In this document: one piece after another, positions 1 to 5,739 of the stretch
Position numbering within the stretch: position 1 is the stretch's first letter
Layout of the letters: each line of letters starts with the position of its first letter
The notes under the pieces: generated by a model
The model's database searches: none
What the model was told of the DNA's origin: nothing
The model's input: only the letters and a program-made list of their open reading frames with translations
NCBI GenBank assembly: GCA_046094385.1
Contig: JBJTHJ010000106.1
Location: 1-12,009 of the forward strand
Length of the DNA stretch: 12,009 nucleotides
DNA from: ZLKRG08 sp046094385
Lineage (GTDB): Bacteria; Actinomycetota; Actinomycetes; Nanopelagicales; Nanopelagicaceae
Direction of reading: 5' to 3'
Made by a program: the position numbers and the translations under genes

Positions 1-27
1 TCCGGCTTATAGGGCGACTCGCCTTTT
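1..27 (+). ncRNA. rnpB: 3' end of RNase P RNA (partial)
   Basis: The first bases read TCCGGCTTATAGGGCGACTC, which matches the conserved 3' end of bacterial type A RNase P RNA (CCGGCTTAY-N-GG followed by the 3' strand of helix P1; the E. coli molecule ends in a very similar CCCGGCTTATCGG block). RNase P RNA is the catalytic RNA that matures the 5' ends of tRNAs. Only the last two dozen or so nucleotides lie in the window, so the rest of the RNA and the P1 partner strand cannot be checked. The exact mature 3' end is uncertain. The strong terminator directly downstream fits the end of a structured RNA gene. The call rests on recognition of a short motif. Confidence 0.75.
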
Positions 28-70
28 AAGAAGGTGTTCCTGTCTGATGTGGCAGGAACACCTTCTTTTT
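28..70 (+). terminator. Intrinsic terminator after rnpB
   Basis: AAGAAGGTGTTCCTG (28-42) pairs perfectly over 15 bp with 53-67. The loop is 10 nt, and the stem's 3' side runs straight into a T-rich tail (66-70). This is a classical Rho-independent terminator. It ends the transcript coming from the left edge and isolates the heat-shock gene that follows. Confidence 0.93.
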
Positions 71-99
71 ACTTAGCCATTTTTAGTTTTTGATAACTT

Positions 100-134
100 T
101 TTGCAAGGAGTGCTTCCTAATATCTATTTGCAAG
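100..134 (+). promoter_or_regulatory. Putative promoter/operator of hsp20 with paired TTTGCAAG boxes
   Basis: The AT-rich leader between the terminator and the small heat-shock gene carries two identical 8-mers, TTTGCAAG, at 100-107 and 127-134. Between them is a -10-like TAATAT (118-123) and a short imperfect inverted repeat GGA-GTGCT-TCC. No good -35 is placed at 16-18 bp. The arrangement could be a regulated promoter with repressor boxes, but it matches neither the CIRCE nor the HAIR consensus that I know. The repeat is seen directly; its function is inference. Confidence 0.35.
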
Positions 135-161
135 TCAACCTCAAAATTTTAGGAGCAAAAA

Positions 162-638
162 ATGGCAAATGCGTTAGAGAAAAGTGTAAATAATCGTTCC
201 ATCTTCCCATCGCTATCACGGTTCTTCCCAGATCTTCGAGCTTGGTCGGTTGGATTTGATCGCGATTGGGATATGTTGGATGAGCTACAAAATACTCTGA
301 TTAAAGCGACCCCTTCCTATCCGCCATATAACATCAAGAAGGTAAATGATGACAAATACGAGATTGAAATGGCGGTAGCTGGTTTTGGTAAGGCAGATTT
401 AAAGGTCGAGGTAAAGAATAATCAATTGGTAATCGAAGGCACTAAGAAGACCAAGGAAGAGTCTTCAGATGTTGATTATGTATATAAGGGAATCGCTTCA
501 AGACATTTCAGGCAATCATTTGCTTTGGCAGATCACTTGAAGGTAAAGGGCAGCGAATTCAAAGATGGCCTCCTTACGGTGCATCTAGAGGGAGAGATGC
601 CCTCTACCCAAAAGAGTCAGATCATCGAGATTCACTAG
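162..638 (+). CDS. IbpA-type small heat-shock protein (Hsp20)
   Basis: This is a 158-residue small heat-shock protein, an ATP-independent holdase that binds unfolding proteins in the cytoplasm and passes them to DnaK/ClpB. The alpha-crystallin domain spans about residues 54-145. It shows the IbpA-like hallmarks YPPYNI (53-58), YEIEMAVAGF (66-75), YKGIASRHFRQSFALADHL (108-126) and GLLTVHL (136-142). The C-terminal I-E-I (155-157) is the IxI-type motif used for oligomer assembly. The start is ATG at 162 with a clear AGGAG at 151-155, spaced 6 nt. The gene stands alone after the rnpB terminator and converges on cysE, with 36 bp between stops. The IbpA-like sequence resembles proteobacterial class A sHSPs more than the Acr/HspX type usual in Actinobacteria, which could reflect transfer. 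The family call is certain; the origin is inference. Confidence 0.95.
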   Translation: MANALEKSVNNRSIFPSLSRFFPDLRAWSVGFDRDWDMLDELQNTLIKATPSYPPYNIKKVNDDKYEIEMAVAGFGKADLKVEVKNNQLVIEGTKKTKEESSDVDYVYKGIASRHFRQSFALADHLKVKGSEFKDGLLTVHLEGEMPSTQKSQIIEIH

Positions 639-674
639 AAAGGACTTTCCAAATATGTTAAAAAGTGGCGCAAC

Positions 675-1199
675 TTAAATGTAAAAGATATCGGAATCGC
701 TATTCTTCGTGACATCTTCAATGATCACGCTGTTATATGAAACTCGAACATCATCTGCGATCTTTACCGGGCCTAGAATCTTTGCACCAGCACCGATGAT
801 TACCCGATCTCCGATAGTTGGGTGGCGCTTACCTGTGGCAAAGCGGCGCGCACCCAAGGTGACATTGTGATAGAGCATCACATCATCGCCAATTTCGGTG
901 GTTTCGCCGATCACGACACCGATTCCGTGATCGATAAAGAAGCGACGGCCGATCTTGGCACCTGGATGAATTTCGATTCCGGTACGTCTGCGGGCGCGGT
1001 TTGAGAACATCCTGGCGAGTAATTTGATGTTCTGCTTCCAGAGCCAATGCGAGATTCGATAATTCCATACCGCATGCACGCCCGGGTAGGTAAGGAAGAC
1101 CTCGAGCTTGTTGCGCGCTGCAGGATCGCGCTTTAGCGCAGTCTCAAGATCTTCATTGATGTATTTAATGAATTTGATCAAAGTAGGTGATTTTGCCAA
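675..1199 (-). CDS. cysE: Serine O-acetyltransferase (short form)
   Basis: This enzyme transfers acetyl from acetyl-CoA to L-serine, giving O-acetylserine, the substrate of the CysK encoded just upstream. The 174-residue protein has an N-terminal helical domain (about 1-70, with the family's RDPAARNKLEVFLTYPG at 24-40) and a left-handed beta-helix of hexapeptide repeats (about 75-162). Catalytic positions are present: D90-H91 in IDHGIG and H126 in RHP. The tail is unusual. The usual GVPGR-type segment is missing, and the protein ends ...DIFYI, with a C-terminal Ile as needed to dock into CysK. The start is TTG at 1199 (no ATG is in frame), 3 nt after the cysK stop and in the same frame, with a weak GGA 7 nt upstream. 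TTG at codon 7 is a poorer alternative because it lacks an SD. Confidence 0.93.
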   Translation of the reverse strand: MAKSPTLIKFIKYINEDLETALKRDPAARNKLEVFLTYPGVHAVWNYRISHWLWKQNIKLLARMFSNRARRRTGIEIHPGAKIGRRFFIDHGIGVVIGETTEIGDDVMLYHNVTLGARRFATGKRHPTIGDRVIIGAGAKILGPVKIADDVRVSYNSVIIEDVTKNSDSDIFYI

Positions 1200-1202
1200 T
1201 TC

Positions 1203-2132
1203 TTAATCCATTAGATCTGCATAGAGCTTGGTCGATAGGTAGCGCTCGCCAAATGATGGAATGATCACCACGATGATCTTCTCCTTAAATTCTGGGCGCT
1301 TTGCAACCTGTGAAGCTCCCCAGAGCGCAGCACCGGATGAGATACCAACCATCAAGCCCTCTTCCTTTGCAGCGCGACGGGCATATTCAAAGGCGCTATC
1401 ACTTGGCGCATCTAAAACTTCATCGTAGATCTTGGTATCTAAAATCGGTGGCACGAAGTTAGGTCCAATACCTTGGATCGGATGTCCACTTGGAGTGCCG
1501 CCATTTAGAATCGGGCTAGCTTCAGGCTCTACTGCGAAAATTTTGATATCTGGATTCTTCTCTTTTAATACCTGTCCAATACCGGTAATGGTGCCACCGG
1601 TACCGATACCTGCAACTACCGCTGCTACTTGGCCATCGGTGTCATTCCAGATCTCTTGCGCGGTGGTCTTACGGTGAATCTCAGGATTTGCCGCATTCTC
1701 AAATTGGCGAACCAGAACCGCACCTTGAGTTGCACCAATCTCTTCTGCCTTTGCAACGCAACCTTTCATTCCTTCAGCAGCAGGGGTTAGTACCAACTCT
1801 GCGCCAAAAGCGCGAAGTAGTGCGCGACGTTCTTTGGACATCGAATCTGGCATCGTCAAAATAGTTTTATAACCACGCGCTGCGCCAACCATGGCAAGTG
1901 CGATACCGGTATTTCCAGAGGTGGCTTCGACAATTGTGCCACCTGGCTTAAGCGCCCCAGAGGCTTCAGCAGCGTCGATCATCGCAATACCAATACGATC
2001 TTTGACGGTGCTAGTTGGGTTATAGAACTCGAGCTTGGCAAAGACTTGAGCTTGGGCGCCATCAGTAATTTTATTGATACGAACTAGCGGAGTATTTCCG
2101 ACGATTTCAGTGATATTTGAATAGACCTTCAT
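1203..2132 (-). CDS. cysK: Cysteine synthase A (O-acetylserine sulfhydrylase)
   Basis: A PLP enzyme that combines O-acetylserine with sulfide to give L-cysteine and acetate. The 309-residue length is normal for CysK. Visible motifs are VGNTPLV (11-17), the PLP Schiff-base lysine K44 in PTSTVKDRIG, the substrate loop TSGNTG (71-76), the phosphate-binding GTGGT (177-181), the serine-containing GISSGAA (263-269) that contacts the pyridine ring, and GERYLST (295-301). I chose ATG at 2132 rather than the longer in-frame start because AGGAG (2144-2140) lies 7 nt upstream and the protein then begins MKVYSNITEIVGNTP, as in the family. It heads a two-gene operon with cysE. Divergent from it, about 130 bp away, is a membrane-protein gene. 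Confidence 0.96.
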   Translation of the reverse strand: MKVYSNITEIVGNTPLVRINKITDGAQAQVFAKLEFYNPTSTVKDRIGIAMIDAAEASGALKPGGTIVEATSGNTGIALAMVGAARGYKTILTMPDSMSKERRALLRAFGAELVLTPAAEGMKGCVAKAEEIGATQGAVLVRQFENAANPEIHRKTTAQEIWNDTDGQVAAVVAGIGTGGTITGIGQVLKEKNPDIKIFAVEPEASPILNGGTPSGHPIQGIGPNFVPPILDTKIYDEVLDAPSDSAFEYARRAAKEEGLMVGISSGAALWGASQVAKRPEFKEKIIVVIIPSFGERYLSTKLYADLMD

Positions 2133-2139
2133 TTGATTA

Positions 2140-2144
2140 CTCCT
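2140..2144 (-). promoter_or_regulatory. Ribosome binding site fixing the cysK start
   Basis: AGGAG on the minus strand, 7 nt before the ATG at 2132. It rules out the 22-codon upstream extension (to 2198), which has no SD and whose residues do not resemble CysK. Confidence 0.85.
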
Positions 2145-2250
2145 AGATAGTATCCAGTTGAAATTGAAACTCTGCAGGTGGAAATAGTAAATAATCAATC
2201 AAGAAAAGACTAAACGCGAAGATTTTGCAGGTAAAAGGGGATTGCACTAT

Positions 2251-2263
2251 TACAATTGGGGTA
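2251..2263 (+). promoter_or_regulatory. Leaderless-type promoter of the DUF4389 gene
   Basis: TACAAT at 2251-2256 fits an actinobacterial -10 (TANNNT) and lies exactly 6 nt before the ATG at 2263, so the transcript would begin at or next to the start codon. No Shine-Dalgarno is usefully placed: the GGGG at 2258-2261 is only 1 nt from the ATG. No convincing -35 is seen at 16-18 bp. The same 6-nt spacing recurs at several other genes in the window. Confidence 0.55.
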
Positions 2264-2850
2264 TGGCAAATCAAGTCGAAACTCATTTAGAAATCATCAC
2301 GGAGAACCGAGATCGCGCTAGCGTCTTCTTTAGATGGCTATTAGCGCTACCAGTGGTGGTGCTCTTATCGCTCTTTGACTTGAGCAACGAAATGGGCGCT
2401 TCGACTTTAGTCTTTTTCATCCCGGTAATTCTGACTATTTTGATTCGACAGGTTTACCCCAGCTGGGTGTTGACCTTCAATCATGCGATTCTGGAATTCT
2501 CGATGCGTATCGCAAGTTATGCCCTCTTCTTAACTGACAAATATCCGACCCTAGAGGCAAATTCAAGTGTGGCCGTGATCTTGCCAGATATCGAAGGCGG
2601 CAAAAAGTTAAATCGTTGGTTACCACTAGTTAAATGGTTCTTAGCGATTCCGCTTTATTTGGTGGGACTTCTGTATTTAATCTATGCAGCACTTGCCACC
2701 ATCACACTTTGGGTACAGATCTCAATTACCGGAAAAGGTTCCAAGTGGGCCTTTGATGCTGTCAATGGTACTTTGAAATTTTGGAATAGAGTTTTGGGAT
2801 ATGCAATTCTTCTAGTCAGTGATGAATACCCAACTTTCTCTTTGAATTAA
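2263..2850 (+). CDS. DUF4389-type membrane protein with duplicated halves
   Basis: A 195-residue integral membrane protein of unknown function resembling the DUF4389 family. Hydrophobic segments lie at about 24-40, 47-62, 74-91, 120-150 and 173-186. The two halves repeat each other. RWLLALP (24-30) corresponds to KWFLAIP (124-130), and MRIASYALFLTDKYPT (81-96) corresponds to NRVLGYAILLVSDEYPT (175-191), which indicates an internal duplication. The start at ATG 2263 is preferred because a -10 box sits 6 nt upstream. A TTG at 2242 would add seven residues (MHYYNWG) with no SD. The gene is divergent from cysK and is followed 20 bp later by an LLM oxidoreductase gene with its own -10 box. No function can be assigned from context. 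Confidence 0.82.
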   Translation: MANQVETHLEIITENRDRASVFFRWLLALPVVVLLSLFDLSNEMGASTLVFFIPVILTILIRQVYPSWVLTFNHAILEFSMRIASYALFLTDKYPTLEANSSVAVILPDIEGGKKLNRWLPLVKWFLAIPLYLVGLLYLIYAALATITLWVQISITGKGSKWAFDAVNGTLKFWNRVLGYAILLVSDEYPTFSLN

Positions 2851-2858
2851 TTCTCAGT

Positions 2859-2871
2859 TAGATTACGTTCA
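2859..2871 (+). promoter_or_regulatory. Leaderless-type promoter of the LLM oxidoreductase gene
   Basis: TAGATT at 2859-2864, then exactly 6 nt, then the ATG at 2871. No Shine-Dalgarno precedes the ATG, and the -35 region is not recognisable. The box sits in the 20-bp gap after the DUF4389 gene. Confidence 0.5.
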
Positions 2872-3893
2872 TGCAAATTACCTTTGGTTTAGATACTTTT
2901 GGGGACACCCAATCCGATCAAAATGGTAATCCGATATCGGCTGCTCAAACCATCCGAAATGTGGTCGCAGAAGCGGTACTGGCCGACGAGATTGGAATTG
3001 ATCACTTCAATGTGGGCGAACATCATCGCGATGATTTCTCGGTATCTGCGCCAGATTCAGTGTTGGCCGGAATAGCGACCCGAACCAATCGGATAACTCT
3101 GGGCTCTGGAGTGACGGTGTTATCTAGCGATGATCCAGTTCGGGTTTATCAAAGGTTTGCCACCGTCGATGCTTTATCTAATGGCCGAGCTGAGATTACA
3201 GCTGGGCGTGGCTCTTTTATCGAATCCTTTCCGCTCTTTGGTTATGACTTATCTGATTACGCTCTGCTATTTGAAGAGAAGTTAGAACTTCTAGTTGAGC
3301 TATTGAAAGAGCGGCCAGTAACTTGGTCTGGCCAGACCCGCGCACCATTACAGAATCAAAATGTCTATCCAAAGACCGAACGAGGTGCGATACCGCTTCG
3401 AGTAGGTGTAGGTGGCACTCCAGAATCAGTGGTGCGTGCGGCCAGGTTAAATGCCAAATTAGCGCTTGCGATCATCGGTGGCGACCCAGCGCGCTTTGCG
3501 CCATTTGCCAATCTATATCGTAAATCCATGGAAGATTTTGGACATCCACTACTTCCAATCTCGATTCATTCACCAGGATTTGTGGCCGCAAGCGACGAAG
3601 AAGCGATTGAAAGTCACTGGCCAAATCACGAGAAGATGTTTGGCAGAATCGGTAGAGAACGTGGTTGGGGTCCACTTACCAAAGAGCATTATCTGCAAGA
3701 GGTCAAATTTGGCTCATTGTATGTAGGCGCCCCTGAAACTGTGGCAAAGAAGATTGTTCACGCAATCAAATCAGTTGGTGCGCAGAGATTTGATTTCAAA
3801 TATGCCAATGGACCGCAGACTCATTCTGAGCTTTTAAAGTGCATAGAGTTATATGGCACCAAAGTGATCCCACTTGTAAAAGAGATGCTTTAA
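2871..3893 (+). CDS. LLM-class flavin-dependent oxidoreductase
   Basis: A 340-residue member of the bacterial luciferase-like (LLM) superfamily, a TIM-barrel flavin enzyme using FMN or possibly F420. It belongs to the subgroup marked by GEHHRDDFSVSAP (49-61), GRAEITAGRGSFIESFPLFGY (105-125), WSG (152-154), GGTPESVVRAA (181-191) and AIIGG (200-204). I recognise this pattern as the 'LLM family, 2I7G-type probable oxidoreductase' group, whose substrate is not known to me. Motifs are complete and the length is typical, so the gene looks intact. ATG at 2871 gives the expected N-terminus (MQITFGLDTFGD). Flanking genes do not suggest a substrate. The family call is secure and the specific reaction unknown. 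Confidence 0.93.
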   Translation: MQITFGLDTFGDTQSDQNGNPISAAQTIRNVVAEAVLADEIGIDHFNVGEHHRDDFSVSAPDSVLAGIATRTNRITLGSGVTVLSSDDPVRVYQRFATVDALSNGRAEITAGRGSFIESFPLFGYDLSDYALLFEEKLELLVELLKERPVTWSGQTRAPLQNQNVYPKTERGAIPLRVGVGGTPESVVRAARLNAKLALAIIGGDPARFAPFANLYRKSMEDFGHPLLPISIHSPGFVAASDEEAIESHWPNHEKMFGRIGRERGWGPLTKEHYLQEVKFGSLYVGAPETVAKKIVHAIKSVGAQRFDFKYANGPQTHSELLKCIELYGTKVIPLVKEML

Positions 3894-3926
3894 GCCTTTC
3901 TTGGGCTTAGAAATCTCCGCCAATCA

Positions 3927-4118
3927 ATGCTGCTTTATAACCCGCACAGAGAGCTTACGAAGTTAACGCATCCATCTATTGGCGGTATGGGTATCACGTT
4001 AATCGCAATGTTTGCGGCGGCCTTTGGCTACTTAACATCCAGCCAAGGTGCGCTTTTGCAAGAGGCAATTGATGTAGCTGCAATCTTGTGGGCGTTAACT
4101 ACCTTGAAGGCGCGATAG
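3927..4118 (+). CDS. Small hypothetical membrane protein (63 aa, doubtful)
   Basis: A 63-codon ORF encoding a basic N-terminus (MLLYNPHRELTKLTHP), a hydrophobic stretch at about 22-38 (GITLIAMFAAAFGYLTS) and a second weakly hydrophobic stretch at about 45-58, ending in LKAR. It would be a small inner-membrane protein. It fills the otherwise empty gap between the LLM and GNAT genes, and its TAG stop lies 4 nt before the first GNAT ATG. Against it, there is neither an SD nor a -10 at leaderless spacing before the ATG, and I do not recognise a family. A later in-frame ATG (3987) would leave 43 residues. Treat as a candidate only. Confidence 0.4.
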   Translation: MLLYNPHRELTKLTHPSIGGMGITLIAMFAAAFGYLTSSQGALLQEAIDVAAILWALTTLKAR

Positions 4119-4129
4119 CCTTATGACCA
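4116..4129 (+). promoter_or_regulatory. Possible leaderless promoter of the GNAT gene
   Basis: TAGCCT (4116-4121) lies 7 nt before the second ATG (4129) of the acetyltransferase, similar to the spacing at other genes here. It overlaps the TAG stop of the small upstream ORF. The match is weak because only the TANNNT positions agree. If real, it would make the start MIRVAKPED rather than MTMIRVAKPED. Confidence 0.3.
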
Positions 4130-4614
4130 TGATTAGAGTTGCAAAGCCCGAAGATGTGGCGGCAATCCATCAATTGATAATCGAATTAGCAATTTATGAA
4201 CGTGAACCAGAAGCGGTGATTGCAACCGTAGCTGATATCCAAAGTAGTCTCTTTGCAGATGATCCAGTGGCATATTGCCATGTCGCTGAAGTTGATGGTC
4301 AGATAGTCGGAATTGCAATTTGGTTTCTAAATTACTCGACTTGGCTGGGTAAAGCTGGCCTCTATCTAGAAGATTTATATGTGAAACCTGAGTTTCGTGG
4401 CAATGGAATTGGTCTGGAGTTAATGAAGTGCTTGGCTCGGATCTGCGTTGAACGCGGCTACAGCCGCTTCCAATGGTGGGTTTTGGATTGGAATGAACCT
4501 TCCATCAACTTCTATAAATCAATTGGCGCAGAACCGATGAGCGATTGGACGGTTTATCGTCTATCTGGCAATGCACTTAACAATTTTGCAGCTTCATCAA
4601 CTTCAAACTTTTGA
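4123..4614 (+). CDS. GNAT acetyltransferase, spermidine/diamine-acetyltransferase-like
   Basis: A 163-residue GCN5-related N-acetyltransferase. The acetyl-CoA pyrophosphate loop is FRGNGIGLEL (91-100, R-x-x-G-x-G/A form). It is preceded by YLEDLYVKPE (81-90) and followed by LDWNEPSINFYKSIGAEP (121-138), a combination typical of spermidine/spermine (diamine) N1-acetyltransferase-like proteins such as human SAT1/SAT2. Expected reaction: acetyl-CoA plus an amine (polyamine, diamine or amino acid) gives the N-acetyl amine. The substrate is not proven. Start is ATG 4123 or ATG 4129; the latter has a -10-like box 7 nt upstream. The 3' end overlaps the convergent deacetylase gene by 61 bp, and family similarity appears to continue to about residue 155 (RLSGNALNNFA), so the tail is not obviously an artefact. 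Confidence 0.9.
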   Translation: MTMIRVAKPEDVAAIHQLIIELAIYEREPEAVIATVADIQSSLFADDPVAYCHVAEVDGQIVGIAIWFLNYSTWLGKAGLYLEDLYVKPEFRGNGIGLELMKCLARICVERGYSRFQWWVLDWNEPSINFYKSIGAEPMSDWTVYRLSGNALNNFAASSTSNF

Positions 4615-5687
4615 TGTGGATATAACTCTTGGCCAGGGTATTGCTCGGTGTGATCAAATGGATCTGTTAGCTTTTTGACTCCAGATAATTGCTGCAGCAC
4701 GAATAGCCCACAAAATGGCGAGTAAACCGGGTTGTAACCACCTTCGTGGGCGATCATCAATTTATTGTTTGTGGCGCTATCCATAAGAATCTTTGTAAGT
4801 TCTGCATAACCATTTGCAGTCAACATCATCCGACCCAGTGGGTCATAGACCGATGAATCAAAACCAGAGGCGACGGCAATCAAATCTGGCTTGAATTTTG
4901 CAAGCGCGGGAGCTACTACTTGATTGAATGCATAGAGATAACCGCCATTACCGGTACCGGCTGGAAGTGGAATATTGATATTGGTATTTAATCCCGCACC
5001 TGCACCTTGTTCATCTCGACCACCGCTATTTCGTGGGTAGAGTCGATCTTGATGCAAGGAGATAGTAAGTACATTTGGATCAGAGTAGAAGATCTCTTGG
5101 GTGCCATTTCCATGATGAACATCCCAATCTACGGTGGCAATTCGAATATCTGGGTGATCGCGTTTGATAACTGAAAGTGCGATTCCCAAATTAGAGAATA
5201 GGCAGTAACCCATTCCGCCTGCCTTGATTGCGTGATGTCCTGGCGGTCTAACTAGCGCATATCCATTATCAACTTCGCCTTTGATGACTGACTGTGCAAG
5301 TGCGGTGACTGCACCAACTGCCAAAGTTCCGATCTCGTATCCACCTTTGGCAAGCGGAGTCTCACCATCACCAGCATCGCCACCTAAACGTTGCTCGCTA
5401 ATCTCTTTTAATTTAGTCAGGTAACTTTGCGGATGAACTAAGAGCAGTTCTTCATTGGTTGCATGGCGAGCTGGTATTCGGTGCAGATGATCTATTAGCC
5501 CAGAGACCACAATCAATTCGTGGATTCGCTTCTTGGTCTCAGGATTTTCGTAATTTAAGTAGGGTTGCAAACCTCTTGCAGGATCACTAGGAAAGAAGCC
5601 TGCATTAGTACCAGTGTCATGCCAGCCAAATAGCTCGTGATAAACGTATCCGGTCTTCAAATTGCCTTGATTTAAACGATCGTTCAT
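4554..5687 (-). CDS. Class II HDAC-like deacetylase / acetylpolyamine amidohydrolase family
   Basis: A 377-residue zinc amidohydrolase of the arginase/deacetylase fold. All catalytic elements are visible: RPPGHHA (147-153; general bases H151-H152), VDWDVHHGNGTQ (186-197; zinc ligands D189 and H191), SGFD (274-277; third ligand D277) and HEGGYNP (314-320; transition-state Tyr Y318). The N-terminal FGWHDTG (20-26) and ENPETKKR (47-54) mark the bacterial class II subgroup. It removes acetyl groups from an acetylated amine; bacterial members may act on acetylpolyamines or other small acetylamides. Start ATG 5687 has AGGAG 6 nt upstream (5698-5694). It overlaps the acetyltransferase gene tail-to-tail by 61 bp and is divergent from the homocysteine methyltransferase gene. 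Confidence 0.94.
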   Translation of the reverse strand: MNDRLNQGNLKTGYVYHELFGWHDTGTNAGFFPSDPARGLQPYLNYENPETKKRIHELIVVSGLIDHLHRIPARHATNEELLLVHPQSYLTKLKEISEQRLGGDAGDGETPLAKGGYEIGTLAVGAVTALAQSVIKGEVDNGYALVRPPGHHAIKAGGMGYCLFSNLGIALSVIKRDHPDIRIATVDWDVHHGNGTQEIFYSDPNVLTISLHQDRLYPRNSGGRDEQGAGAGLNTNINIPLPAGTGNGGYLYAFNQVVAPALAKFKPDLIAVASGFDSSVYDPLGRMMLTANGYAELTKILMDSATNNKLMIAHEGGYNPVYSPFCGLFVLQQLSGVKKLTDPFDHTEQYPGQELYPHQKFEVDEAAKLLSALPDRR

Positions 5688-5739
5688 TTTGTTCTCCTAT
5701 AAGCAAGATTAGTAGACTTGCGCATCAGATAGGGGAGTT

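Noticed and set aside
1..27. tRNA or tmRNA 3' end at the left edge
   Set aside because: There is no T-arm GTTC-x-A-x-x-C and no acceptor/CCA arrangement. The CCGGCTTAT-x-GG block fits RNase P RNA much better.
71..161. CIRCE or HAIR heat-shock operator
   Set aside because: Neither TTAGCACTC-N9-GAGTGCTAA nor CTTGAGT-N7-ACTCAAG is present; only the unexplained TTTGCAAG pair is.
639..674. Terminator between hsp20 and cysE
   Set aside because: Only a 4-bp AAAG/CTTT repeat is present, without a GC stem or T-run. I see nothing else in this 36-bp gap.
2133..2198. 22-codon N-terminal extension of CysK
   Set aside because: The residues do not resemble the family and a strong AGGAG is placed 7 nt before the internal ATG at 2132.
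2242..2262. Upstream TTG start adding MHYYNWG to the DUF4389-type protein
   Set aside because: There is no SD before the TTG, and these codons would coincide with the -10 box serving the ATG at 2263.
3466..3726. An 86-codon frame inside the LLM oxidoreductase gene, second frame
   Set aside because: It lies entirely within a gene with full family motifs in the other frame, and its product is low-complexity shadow sequence.
3891..3909. TAAGCC/GGCTTA hairpin after the LLM gene as a terminator
   Set aside because: The stem is only 6 bp with a 7-nt loop and no T-tract follows, so it does not meet the usual criteria for an intrinsic terminator.
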